Below, one piece after another: positions 32,508 to 42,013 of a DNA stretch of 64,000 bases. Made by a program: the position numbers and the translations under genes. Position 1 is the first letter of the stretch, and every line of letters starts with the position of its first letter. The stretch comes from Streptomyces sp. SAI-127 (GTDB lineage Bacteria > Actinomycetota > Actinomycetes > Streptomycetales > Streptomycetaceae): contig NZ_JARXYJ010000001.1 in assembly GCF_029894425.1 (NCBI RefSeq), forward strand, positions 8,762,501 through 8,826,500, given 5' to 3'. Under the pieces are notes generated by a model. The model did no database searches. It was not told the DNA's origin and saw only the letters and a list, made by a program, of their open reading frames with translations.

Positions 32508-34940
32508 TCAGTCCGGTGGCTCCTCGAGGGACTGCTCGGCCCAGATGATCTTCCCTTCGGGCGCGAACCGCGTGCCCCAGCGCTGGGCGAACTGGGAGAC
32601 CAGCAGCAGCCCCCGGCCGCCCTCGTCCGTGGTACGCGGGTGGCGCAGATGGGGCGCGGTGTCGCCGCTGTCGAACACCTCGCAGACCAGGGACCGCCCC
32701 CGGATCAGCCGGAGCCGGATCGGGCCGACCGCGTGCCGGATGGCGTTGGTGACCAGTTCGCTCACGACCAGTTCCGTGGTGAAGGCGAACTCCTCCAGGC
32801 CCCAGTCCGTCAGCTGCCGGGACGCCGTCTTGCGGGCCTCGGCGACCAGGGACGGGTCGACGGGCACGTCCCAGTCCGCGACCTGGTCGGGCCCCAGCAG
32901 CCGGGTGCGGGCCATGAGCAGGGCCACGTCGTCGTGCGGCCGGTCGGGGGCCAGGGCGTCGACCACGGCCCGGCAGCGCAGGTCGAGCGTGGGCGCGGGC
33001 CTCTCCAGGGCCTGGCGCAGCCGGTCCCGGCCCGCGTCCACGGCCCACTCCTGGCCGTGGGCGAGCAGCCCGTCGGTGTGCAGTGCGAGCGTGCTGCCCG
33101 CCGCCAGGGCCATCTCGACCGACTCGAAGGGGGGACCGCCGACGCCGAGCGACGGCCCCTGCGGAAGGTCCACGAAGGCGACCGTGCCATCGGGAAGGAT
33201 CACGGCGGGCGCGGGATGGCCGGCGGCGGCCATCGTGCACTGCCCGTCGACCGGGTCGTAGACGACGTACACACATCCGGAGCCCTGGGCGCTGTCGGTG
33301 TCCTCCGTCTCCGGCCCCACACCCTCCTCGCGCGCCGCCCGGGCGACCAGGTCGTCGAGGTGACCCAGCACCTCCTCGGGCGGCAGATCCAGCGCCGCCA
33401 GCGTCCGTACGGCGGTCCGCAGCCGGCCCATCGAGGCGGCGGCGCCGATGCCGTGCCCGGGTACCTCGCCGACCACGAGAGCGACCCGCGCGCCGGAGAG
33501 CTGGATGAGGTCGTACCAGTCGCCGCCCAGTCCCGTCAGCTCGTCGGCGGGCCGGTAACAGGCGCTCACCTCCACGGCGTCCTGCTCGGACAGCCGGTGG
33601 GGGAGCAGACTGCGCTGCAGGACCAGCGCGGCCTCGCGCTCGCGGGTGTAGCGCCGGGCGTTGTCGACGCAGACGGCCGCCCGCGAGACGAGATCCTCGG
33701 CGAGGTTCAGGTCGTCCGCGTCGAAGGGTTCCTGGCGGCGCCGGCGGAAGAAGGTGGTGACGCCCAGAGTGACGCCCCGGGCACGGATCGGCACCACCAT
33801 CACGCTGTGCAGGCCCAGATCCAGAAAGGTGGCCTGCCGCCCGCCGGGCAGGTCGGTCGCCCACTCCGCGGCCAGCGGGTCCAGGCGCTCCTCCCGCCAG
33901 GGCTCGCCCGAGTCGAGACAGCGCAGCGGGGGCGACCCGGGCCGGTAGGCGGCCACGTCACCGACCTCGACGACGGCCTCCGGAACACCCTCGTCCACCG
34001 ACTGCTGCCCGGCCCGCAGCAGCGGCACGTGCGTGGTGGGTTCCGCCCCCCGCAGCACCGACTCCAGCAGGTCCACGGTGACGTAGTCGGCCAGCGCGGG
34101 CACCGCCACATCGGCCAGCTCCTGCGCGGTGCGCCGGATGTCCAGGCTGCGGCCGATGCACTCGCCGGCCCGGTCGAGCAGAGCCAGGCGCTGCCGCGCC
34201 CGGTGCCGCTCGGTGATGTCGACGACCGTGTAGTAGACGCCGATCGGGTGACCCCGGTCGTCGTCGATCCGGGTGAACGACATCGTGTGCGCGGTCTCGC
34301 GGTGCGGGGCGGAGCGGAGCCGGCCGACGTGCTCGTACTCCACGACCGGTTCACCGGTCTCCAGCACGCGCCGCATCTGCGCCTCTATCGCCTCGGAGTC
34401 CAGGCCGGGCTGGATCTCCGCGAACCGCAGTCCCAGCCGTTGCTGGGCCGGGGCACTGCCGAACTGTTCCAGGGCCGGATTCGACCACACACAGCGCAGG
34501 TCCGTGTCCACGACCGCGATGCCGATGGGCGAGCGGGTGACCATCTGCTCCAGTACCCGGCGGCTCATGTCCCAGCCGGGGGCCTCCGCCATCTCGGACA
34601 GCAGCACCAGCCAGCGTTCCGAGGAGTCGGAGTCGGCGGCCACCGTGATCCGGACCATGACCGGGACCGGCCGGCCGTGTCGGTGCAGGGCGGTCAGCAG
34701 CCCCGCCCAGCTCCCTTCGGTCCGGCAGCGCGCGGTGATCTCCGGCAGCCGGCGGGCGTCCTCGGGGGTGAGAAGGGCTGCGACGCTCCGGCCCACGGCT
34801 TCGGTGGCGGGGTAGTCCAGCAGGCGCTCGGCGTCCCTGGTCCAGCCGGTCACGGTGCCGTGGGCGTCGAGCAGCAGGGGCGCGGCATCGGCCACGTCGA
34901 ACCGGTGCCGCGCGGTGTCGTGCTCCTCCTGAGCGCCCAC
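32508..34940 (-). CDS. Multi-sensor PAS/GAF-SpoIIE-HATPase regulator
   Basis: An 810-residue protein starting with GTG 34940. Domains in order: PAS ~20-125; PAS ~140-255 (RSPIGIAVVDTDLRCVWSNP); GAF ~270-430 (DYVTVDLLESVL, then VMVVPIRARGVTLGVTTFF); SpoIIE ~445-655 (GGDWYDLIQLSGARVALVVG, then GHPAPAVILPDG); and an RsbW-type HATPase ~690-805 (VVSELVTNAIRHAVG, then DEGGRGLLLVSQFA). It joins phosphatase and anti-sigma kinase folds in one soluble protein, a Streptomyces arrangement thought to run stress or developmental sigma factors. Fifty-eight bases separate its stop from the smaller paralogue. Confidence 0.94.
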   Translation of the reverse strand: MGAQEEHDTARHRFDVADAAPLLLDAHGTVTGWTRDAERLLDYPATEAVGRSVAALLTPEDARRLPEITARCRTEGSWAGLLTALHRHGRPVPVMVRITVAADSDSSERWLVLLSEMAEAPGWDMSRRVLEQMVTRSPIGIAVVDTDLRCVWSNPALEQFGSAPAQQRLGLRFAEIQPGLDSEAIEAQMRRVLETGEPVVEYEHVGRLRSAPHRETAHTMSFTRIDDDRGHPIGVYYTVVDITERHRARQRLALLDRAGECIGRSLDIRRTAQELADVAVPALADYVTVDLLESVLRGAEPTTHVPLLRAGQQSVDEGVPEAVVEVGDVAAYRPGSPPLRCLDSGEPWREERLDPLAAEWATDLPGGRQATFLDLGLHSVMVVPIRARGVTLGVTTFFRRRRQEPFDADDLNLAEDLVSRAAVCVDNARRYTREREAALVLQRSLLPHRLSEQDAVEVSACYRPADELTGLGGDWYDLIQLSGARVALVVGEVPGHGIGAAASMGRLRTAVRTLAALDLPPEEVLGHLDDLVARAAREEGVGPETEDTDSAQGSGCVYVVYDPVDGQCTMAAAGHPAPAVILPDGTVAFVDLPQGPSLGVGGPPFESVEMALAAGSTLALHTDGLLAHGQEWAVDAGRDRLRQALERPAPTLDLRCRAVVDALAPDRPHDDVALLMARTRLLGPDQVADWDVPVDPSLVAEARKTASRQLTDWGLEEFAFTTELVVSELVTNAIRHAVGPIRLRLIRGRSLVCEVFDSGDTAPHLRHPRTTDEGGRGLLLVSQFAQRWGTRFAPEGKIIWAEQSLEEPPD

Positions 34941-35050
34941 GGCCGACCTCTCTGTCGCTGAGAGTGGTCTATCACCTCTTCATCACATCTTCACCCGGTC
35001 TGGTGGAGTGCGCGGCCGGGGAGGGGGTTCTGTCGTAGGGCCGGTGCGGG

Positions 35051-36271
35051 TCAGCGCCTGAGCACCTTTTCCAGTACCTCCAGTGCCGATCGCAGTTCCT
35101 CCGCCGTGATCGTCAGTGGCGGTGCCAGCCTGATCGTCGAGCCGTGGGTGTCCTTGACCAGGACGCCCTCGTCCATCAGCAGCTTGCTGACCTCGCGGCC
35201 CGTGCCGAGGGACGGGTCGATGTCGACACCGGCCCACAGACCCCGGGCACGGAAGCCGACGACCCCCTTGCCGACCAGGTCCGCCAGGCCGTCCCTGAGG
35301 ACCGTGCCCAGGCCGGCCGCCCGGCGCTGGAACTCGCCCGTCTCCAGGAGCTCGACCACCGCCGTGCCCACCGCCGCCGCCAGCGGGTTGCCGCCGAACG
35401 TCGAACCGTGTTCGCCCGGGCGCAGTACGCCCAGGACGTCACGGCGGGCGACCACCGCGGAGACCGGGACAATGCCGCCGCCCAGTGCCTTGCCCAGCAG
35501 CAGGACGTCCGGGACGACTCCCTCGTGCTCCACGGCCAGGGTGCGGCCCGTGCGGCCGAGACCCGACTGGATCTCGTCCGCGATGAAGAGACAGCCCTTG
35601 CGGCGGGTCAGCTCGCGGACGCCGGTCAGATAGCCGTCGTCCGGGATGACCACGCCCGCCTCGCCCTGGATGGGTTCGAGGAGCACCGCAGCCGTGGTCT
35701 CGTCGACCGCCGCCTCCAGCGCCGCCAGGTCGTTGTACGGCACGATCCGGAAGCCCGGCGTGAAGGGGCCGAAGCCCGCCCTGGCCGTCTCGTCCGTGGA
35801 GAAGGACACGATCGTCGTCGTACGGCCGTGGAAGTTCTCCGCCGCCACCACGATCGTGGCCCGGTCGGCCGGCACGCCCTTGACCTCGTACGCCCACTTG
35901 CGGGCCACCTTGATGCCGCTCTCCACCGCCTCCGCGCCGGTGTTCATCGGCAGCACCATGTCCAGGCCCGTCAGCTCGGCCAGGCGCTCCGCGAACTCGG
36001 CGAGCCGGTCGTTGTGGAAGGCCCTCGACGTCAGTGTCAGCCGGTCCAGCTGCCGGTGCGCCGCCTCGATCAGCGCCGGGTGGCGGTGGCCGAAGTTGAG
36101 GGCGGAGTAGCCGGCCAGCATGTCGAGGTAGCGGCGGCCCTCCACGTCCTGCACCCAGGTGCCCTCAGCCCGGGCGACGACCACGGGCAGCGGGTGGTAG
36201 TTGTGCGCGAGGACCGGCTCCTCGGCACGGATGAGATCGGCGGAGGAACGCGTGCTTACGGGTGCGGTCAT
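35051..36271 (-). CDS. rocD: Ornithine aminotransferase RocD
   Basis: A 406-residue class-III PLP aminotransferase converting ornithine and 2-oxoglutarate to glutamate semialdehyde and glutamate. Landmarks: HNYHPLPVVVARAEGTWVQD, YSALNFGHRHPALIEA, MNTGAEAVESGIKVARKWAY, IADEIQSGLGRTG (PLP Asp) and LLGKALGGGIVPVSAV (Schiff-base Lys). ATG 36271 overlaps the ddaH stop (ATGA), which excludes the longer reading from 36769. Together with ddaH and the lrp-type gene it forms an arginine/ornithine catabolic unit. Confidence 0.96.
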   Translation of the reverse strand: MTAPVSTRSSADLIRAEEPVLAHNYHPLPVVVARAEGTWVQDVEGRRYLDMLAGYSALNFGHRHPALIEAAHRQLDRLTLTSRAFHNDRLAEFAERLAELTGLDMVLPMNTGAEAVESGIKVARKWAYEVKGVPADRATIVVAAENFHGRTTTIVSFSTDETARAGFGPFTPGFRIVPYNDLAALEAAVDETTAAVLLEPIQGEAGVVIPDDGYLTGVRELTRRKGCLFIADEIQSGLGRTGRTLAVEHEGVVPDVLLLGKALGGGIVPVSAVVARRDVLGVLRPGEHGSTFGGNPLAAAVGTAVVELLETGEFQRRAAGLGTVLRDGLADLVGKGVVGFRARGLWAGVDIDPSLGTGREVSKLLMDEGVLVKDTHGSTIRLAPPLTITAEELRSALEVLEKVLRR

Positions 36272-37080
36272 GAGCGGATCTCCTGGGTGCAGCACTTGAT
36301 GCCGCCGCCGGCCTTGTGGAACTCGGAGAGGTCGACGGGGACGGGGACATAGCCGTGGTCGTCGAGGCGCACGGCGAGGGCCTCGGCCTGCGGGGCGATG
36401 AAGACGTGCCGGCCGTCGGACACGGAGTTCAGGCCGAACGCCATCGCGTCGTCCCGGGTCGCGAGCACCGCGTCCGGGTACAGCCGTGCGAGTACCTCGC
36501 GACTGCCCGGCGAAAAGGCCTCCGGGTAGTACACGATGTTGGCGTCGTCGAGAACGAACAGCGCGGTGTCCAGGTGGTAGAAGTGCGGGTCCACCAGCGT
36601 CAGGCTGATCACCGGGTGGCCGAAGAACTCCTGCACCTCGCGGTGCGCGTCCCGGGACGTGCGGAACCCGGTTCCGGCCAGCACGTACCGGCCCGTCCAG
36701 ACGAGATCGCCCTCGCCCTCGCAGACGGCGGCGGGACGGTGGACGTCGTAGCCCGCCGTCTTGAACCACAGGTCGTAGTGCGTGGACTCGGGGCGCCGCT
36801 GGGGCGCGTGGAAGAGGGAGCCGAAGACGCGGCCGCCGACGACGACCGCCGAGTTCGCGGCGAAGACCATGTCCGGGAGACCGGGCACCGGTTCCACGGC
36901 CGCGACGTCGTGACCGTGCGCCTCATAGGTGCGGATCAGCGTCCGCCACTGCTCCTGCGCCAGGTCCACGTCGACATGGGTGTCGGGATGCATCCAGGGA
37001 TTGATCGCGTACTGCACGGCGAAGTGTCTGGGTTCGCAGACGAGGAAACGCCGTCGGCGCGGCACACGGGAGTCGGACAC
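36268..37080 (-). CDS. ddaH: Dimethylarginine dimethylaminohydrolase / amidinotransferase-family DdaH
   Basis: A 270-residue pentein-fold hydrolase. GTG 37080 is chosen: GGAGGAAC lies about 8 bases upstream. Signature parts are FLVCEPRHFAVQYAINPWM, LPDMVFAANSAVVVGGRVF (substrate Asp/Asn), EGEGDLVWTG, DPHFYHLDTALFVLDD (catalytic His) and GGGIKCCTQEIRS with the nucleophile Cys near the end. It would release citrulline and dimethylamine from dimethylarginine, or act on arginine-like substrates. Coupling to rocD (shared ATGA) suggests a role in arginine-derived nitrogen use. Control probably comes from the upstream Lrp-type gene. Confidence 0.92.
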   Translation of the reverse strand: MSDSRVPRRRRFLVCEPRHFAVQYAINPWMHPDTHVDVDLAQEQWRTLIRTYEAHGHDVAAVEPVPGLPDMVFAANSAVVVGGRVFGSLFHAPQRRPESTHYDLWFKTAGYDVHRPAAVCEGEGDLVWTGRYVLAGTGFRTSRDAHREVQEFFGHPVISLTLVDPHFYHLDTALFVLDDANIVYYPEAFSPGSREVLARLYPDAVLATRDDAMAFGLNSVSDGRHVFIAPQAEALAVRLDDHGYVPVPVDLSEFHKAGGGIKCCTQEIRS

Positions 37081-37103
37081 AGAGGGGTTCCTCCGCTTCC
37101 TGC

Positions 37104-37126
37104 GGTGTCTACTGAGGGTTGACACC
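37104..37126 (-). promoter_or_regulatory. Inverted repeat in the ddaH leader
   Basis: GGTGTC-N11-GACACC has perfect 6-base arms and ends about 24 bases before the ddaH GTG at 37080. It is well placed for an operator at the transcription start. Lrp-type proteins often bind such sites, but no consensus match is claimed. Confidence 0.5.
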
Positions 37127-37156
37127 AAGGTAGAAAACGGGTGGCAGGCCCGACAA

Positions 37157-37170
37157 GCAACAAGAATTGC
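37157..37170 (-). promoter_or_regulatory. GCAA-N6-TTGC palindrome upstream of ddaH
   Basis: A short A/T-centred palindrome (GCAACAAGAATTGC) about 77 bases before ddaH, in the gap after the lrp-type gene. Sites of this type with an A/T core are common for Lrp/AsnC regulators. It is a candidate only. Confidence 0.4.
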
Positions 37171-37231
37171 GTGTCTGTGCAGGAATGCTGCGTGTTCGTG
37201 CGGTGAAACGCATGGTTGGTGCGTTTAACGG

Positions 37232-37720
37232 CTACGCCTCCGGTGCGGGCTGGCTCGCCCCCGCCTCGGGGCTTTCCGGGAGGAGGTGGGACAGCACCAT
37301 GACGCTGATCGTCTTCCGGATGAACGGCTCCACGCGGATGCGTTCCAGCACCTCCTCGAAGTGCTCCACGTCCCGCGCCCGCACATGCAGCAGGGCGTCC
37401 GCGCCGCCGGTCACCGTCATCGCCGCGGTGATCTCCGGATGGTTGCGGACCACCTCCGCGAGCCGCCGCGGCGGAGCCGCGCCCTCGCAGTACACCTCGA
37501 CGTACGCCTCCGTACGCCAGCCCAGCGCCGACGGCTCCACCGTGGCCGTGAACCCGGTGATGACCCCGGTCTCGCGCAGCCGGTCCACCCGCCGCTTCAC
37601 CGCCGTGGACGACAGCCCGATCGCCGAACCGATCTCCGCGAAGGACGTCCGCGCGTTCGCCATCAGCGCGGTGATGATCTTCCGGTCCAGCTCGTCGAAG
37701 GCGACGGTCCTGCTGCTCAT
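37232..37720 (-). CDS. Lrp/AsnC-family regulator of the arginine/ornithine genes
   Basis: A 162-residue regulator. I use ATG 37720 (MSSRTVAFDELDRKII); GTG 37750 gives ten more residues with GGAGG set too close to it. The N-terminal winged helix reads ARTSFAEIGSAIGLSSTAVKRRVDRL. The C-terminal RAM domain (residues ~75-145) includes AAMTVTGGADALLHVRARD. It lies upstream of ddaH and rocD on the same strand and probably senses arginine or ornithine. It is divergent from the LytTR gene; both starts lie close behind TANNNT elements. Confidence 0.93.
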   Translation of the reverse strand: MSSRTVAFDELDRKIITALMANARTSFAEIGSAIGLSSTAVKRRVDRLRETGVITGFTATVEPSALGWRTEAYVEVYCEGAAPPRRLAEVVRNHPEITAAMTVTGGADALLHVRARDVEHFEEVLERIRVEPFIRKTISVMVLSHLLPESPEAGASQPAPEA

Positions 37721-37784
37721 GTCGGCACTGTATCCAGCGAGGGCGTCCACACCTCCGCACGTGTCCAGTCGTACGAATTACTCC

Positions 37785-37790
37785 TACACT
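37785..37790 (+). promoter_or_regulatory. -10 element of a leaderless LytTR transcript
   Basis: TACACT lies 8 bases before the ATG at 37799, with TGTCCA about 17 bases further upstream as a weak -35. No ribosome site exists, so transcription should begin at or next to the ATG. Confidence 0.55.
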
Positions 37791-37798
37791 CCGGGTTC

Positions 37799-38548
37799 AT
37801 GCTGCGCGCCCTGGCTGTCGACGACGAACGCCCCTCGCTGGAGGAACTGCTCTATCTCCTGAGCGCCGACCCCCGGATCGGCAGTGTGGAGGGCGCCGGT
37901 GACGCCACCGAGGCGCTGCGCCGCATCAACCGCGCTCTGGAGTCGGGACCCGGCGGGCCCGAGGCGATCGACGTCGTCTTCCTCGACATCAACATGCCCG
38001 GCCTCGACGGCCTCGACCTCGCCCGGCTGCTGACCGGGTTCGCCACCCCGCCGCTCGTCGTGTTCGTCACCGCCCACGAGGACTTCGCCGTCCAGGCCTT
38101 CGACCTCAAGGCCGTCGACTACGTGCTCAAACCGGTGCGCAAGGAACGCCTCGCGGAAGCCGTCCGCCGCGCCGCCGAACGCCTCGGCAGCGCACCCCGG
38201 ATACCCGTGCACGAACCCGACCCCGACCACATACCCGTCGAACTCGGCGGGGTGACCCGGTTCGTCGCCGTCGACGACATCACCCACGTCGAGGCCCAGG
38301 GCGACTACGCCCGCCTCCACACCGACAAGGGCAGCCACCTCGTCCGGATCCCGCTGTCCACCCTGGAGGAACGCTGGCGCTCCCGAGGCTTCGTCCGCAT
38401 CCACCGCCGACACCTGGTCGCCCTGCGCCACGTCGGCGAACTCCGCCTGGACGCGGGCACGGTGAGCGTCGTCGTCGGCGGCGAGGAACTCCAGGTCAGC
38501 CGTCGCCACACGCGAGAGCTGCGGGACCTGCTGATGAGGAGGCCGTAG
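37799..38548 (+). CDS. LytTR-family response regulator
   Basis: A 249-residue regulator. The receiver domain (residues ~1-125) has DDERPSLEELLYLL, the phosphoacceptor Asp in VVFLDINMPGLDG, FVTAHEDFAVQAFD and the DYVLKPV Lys. The LytTR DNA-binding domain (~140-245) has HVEAQGDYARLHT and FVRIHRRHLVAL. It starts a four-gene operon ending with a LytS-type kinase and enclosing a sodium:solute symporter. This resembles systems that sense extracellular pyruvate or acetate and control a transporter. ATG 37799 is apparently leaderless. Confidence 0.95.
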   Translation: MLRALAVDDERPSLEELLYLLSADPRIGSVEGAGDATEALRRINRALESGPGGPEAIDVVFLDINMPGLDGLDLARLLTGFATPPLVVFVTAHEDFAVQAFDLKAVDYVLKPVRKERLAEAVRRAAERLGSAPRIPVHEPDPDHIPVELGGVTRFVAVDDITHVEAQGDYARLHTDKGSHLVRIPLSTLEERWRSRGFVRIHRRHLVALRHVGELRLDAGTVSVVVGGEELQVSRRHTRELRDLLMRRP

Positions 38549-38550
38549 TC

Positions 38551-38910
38551 ATGCCCCAGGACCCCGCCGAGCGGCGCGTCGTCGTCACCGGCCCGCCCCG
38601 CCGCAGCCGCCCCGCCTCCGGCTACTACCGGCCGCGCACCGAGATCGACGAACAGACCACCCTCGGCCACACCTACGTCCGCTCCCTGATGCGCACCCAA
38701 CTGCGCGCCGCCCTCGCGGTGTTCGCCTTCCTCGGACTGCTCATCGGGCCGCTCCCGCTGCTTTTCGCGGCCATGCCGGACGCCCACCGCCTCGAATGGG
38801 GCGTCCTCGGCTTCGGTCTCTACGTCCCGATGGTCCTGCTGGCCCGCTGGTACGTGCGTCGCGCCGAACGCAACGAACGGGACTTCGTGCGGCTGGTCGA
38901 GGACCGATGA
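38551..38910 (+). CDS. Small membrane protein partner of the symporter (DUF485-like)
   Basis: A 119-residue protein with two membrane helices (ALAVFAFLGLLIGPLPLLFAA and GVLGFGLYVPMVLLARWYV). A cytoplasmic N-terminal half contains GYYRPRTEIDEQTTLGHTYV, and a charged C-terminus reads RRAERNERDFVRLV. Small DUF485-type proteins (YjcH in E. coli) are encoded just before the acetate symporter ActP, the same position as here: its stop overlaps the symporter ATG. Assignment to DUF485 is by layout, not by a clear motif. Confidence 0.85.
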   Translation: MPQDPAERRVVVTGPPRRSRPASGYYRPRTEIDEQTTLGHTYVRSLMRTQLRAALAVFAFLGLLIGPLPLLFAAMPDAHRLEWGVLGFGLYVPMVLLARWYVRRAERNERDFVRLVEDR

Positions 38911-40615
38911 ACTCCAGCTACTCGGTCCCCGCCGTCGCGCTCGTCGTGGTGGCCACGGTGCTCGTCGGTGCGTTCGGCCTGCGCATCTCCCGCACCACGT
39001 CCGACTTCTACGTCGCCTCCCGCACCGTCGGCCCCCGCCTGAACGCGGCCGCCATCAGCGGCGAGTACCTCTCCGCCGCGTCCTTCCTGGGCATCGCGGG
39101 CCTGGTCCTCGTCCAGGGCCCCGACATGCTCTGGTACCCCGTCGGCTACACGGCCGGCTATCTCGTGCTGCTCCTGTTCGTCGCCGCCCCCCTGCGCCGC
39201 TCCGGCGCCTACACCCTGCCCGACTTCGCCGAGGCACGGCTCGCCTCCCAGGCCGTGCGACGGCTCGCGGGCGCCTTCGTGGTCGGTGTCGGCTGGCTCT
39301 ACCTGCTGCCCCAGCTCCAGGGCGCCGGACTGACGCTGACCGTACTGACCCGGGCGCCCCAGTGGTTCGGCGGAGTGATCGTCGCGGCCGTCGTGGTCGC
39401 CACCGTCGCCGCGGGCGGCATGCGCAGCATCACCTTCGTGCAGGCCTTCCAGTACTGGCTCAAGCTCACCGCCCTGCTCGTCCCCGGGCTCTTCCTCATC
39501 CTCGCCTGGCAGGGCGACGGCGCCCCCAGCCACGCCTTCGAGGAACCGGCCACCTTCCGCGAACAGCGCGCGGTCCGCGTCGACTCCACCCTCGACCTCA
39601 AGCTGGAGAGCCCCCTGACCGTCAGGGTCACCGGCACGGTCGACGGCCGCCGCCACGAGGACCAGGAACTCCGACTCCCCGCAGGCACCCACCGCATCGA
39701 CCGGGGCACCGAGCTGACCTTCGCCAAGGGCACCACCGTCCCCGCCGCCGACCGCGGCACCAGCGACGGCATGTCGACCTCCCTCGCCGCGGGCCGCGAG
39801 GAACGGCCCCTGTACGCCACGTACGGACTGATCCTCGCCACCTTCCTCGGCACCATGGGCCTGCCGCACGTCGTCGTCCGCTTCTACACCAGCCCGCACG
39901 GCGTGGCCGCCCGCCGCACCACGGTCGCCGTCCTCGGCCTGATCGGCTGCTTCTACCTCCTGCCCCCGGTCTACGGCGCCCTCGGCCGCCTGTACGCCCC
40001 CGAACTCACCCTCACCGGAGACGCCGACGCCGCCGTCCTGCTGCTCCCGGAGCGGATGATCGGCGGCCTCGGCGGCGACCTGCTGGGCGCGCTGGTGGCG
40101 GGCGGGGCCTTCGCCGCGTTCCTGTCGACGGCCTCCGGACTCACCATGGCCGTGGCGGGCGTGCTCACCCAGGACGTCCTGCCCTCACGCGGCGTCCGGC
40201 ACTTCCGACTCGGAACGGTCCTCGCGATGTGCGTCCCGCTGGCCGCGAGCGTCCTGGTCGGCGGGCTGCCGGTCGCCGACGCGGTCGGGCTCGCCTTCGC
40301 CGTCTCCGCGTCCTCCTTCTGCCCGCTGCTCGTGCTCGGCATCTGGTGGCGGCGGCTGACCCCGCCGGGCGCGGCCGCGGGCATGCTGGTCGGCGGCGGC
40401 TCCGCGTTCCTCGCCGTCGCCGCGACCATGGCCGGCTTCCCGGCCGGCGGCCCGCTGCACGCCCTGCTCGCCTGGCCCGCGCTCTGGTCGGTGCCGCTCG
40501 GCTTCCTCACCATGGTGCTGGTGTCCCTGGCCACCGCGAGCCGGGTACCGGCGGGCACGGCGGCGATCCTGGCCCGCTTCCACCTGCCGGAGGAACTGCG
40601 GGCGGAGGTGAAGGC

Positions 40616-40619
<4 letters not shown>
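38907..40619 (+). CDS. Sodium:solute symporter, acetate/monocarboxylate type
   Basis: A 570-residue SSS transporter with about 13 helices. The ISGEYLSAASFLGIAGLVLVQG block, GYTAGYLVLLLFVAAPLRRSGAYTLPDF, and LATFLGTMGLPHVVVRFYTS with FLSTASGLTMAVAGVLTQD are typical of ActP/YjcG. Between helices (residues ~211-300) is an extracytoplasmic insertion rich in beta strands, which E. coli ActP has only in short form. Position between the LytTR and LytS genes suggests that the kinase responds to, or controls, this carrier. Substrate is probably acetate, pyruvate or a similar acid. Confidence 0.93.
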
Positions 40620-41821
<1,202 letters not shown>

Positions 41822-41823
41822 CG

Positions 41824-42000
41824 TCAGGTGCTGCGGGTGGCCACCATCCCGAGCGTGATCAGGCCCAGCACGACCCAGCCGAACCACAGCCAGCCGTTGC
41901 TGCCGAGCGCCACCGTGTAGGCGGTCACCGCGACGAGACCGCCGACGGTGAGCACCCCCATCGTTCGGGTCGAGCCGTCCGTGGAACCGGTACCGGGCAT
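41824..42000 (-). CDS. Small membrane protein, 58 residues
   Basis: ATG 42000 follows GAGGAGGGTG at 5 bases. Two hydrophobic helices (GVLTVGGLVAVTAYTVALGS and WFGWVVLGLITLGMVA) are joined by a short turn, after an N-terminal STDGSTRT stretch. Such small proteins of unknown function are conserved beside protein-kinase genes in Streptomyces by my recollection. It starts 13 bases downstream of the kinase stop on the same strand, so it is probably cotranscribed. Confidence 0.75.
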   Translation of the reverse strand: MPGTGSTDGSTRTMGVLTVGGLVAVTAYTVALGSNGWLWFGWVVLGLITLGMVATRST

Positions 42001-42013
42001 CGCAACACCCTCC

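Noticed and set aside
32418..34961. 847-residue plus-strand frame
   Set aside because: Antisense of the multi-domain SpoIIE protein, which has all expected motifs.
34983..35237. 84-residue minus-strand frame after rocD
   Set aside because: Overlaps the end of rocD in another frame and is made of Arg/Gly/Pro/Thr; no homology expected.
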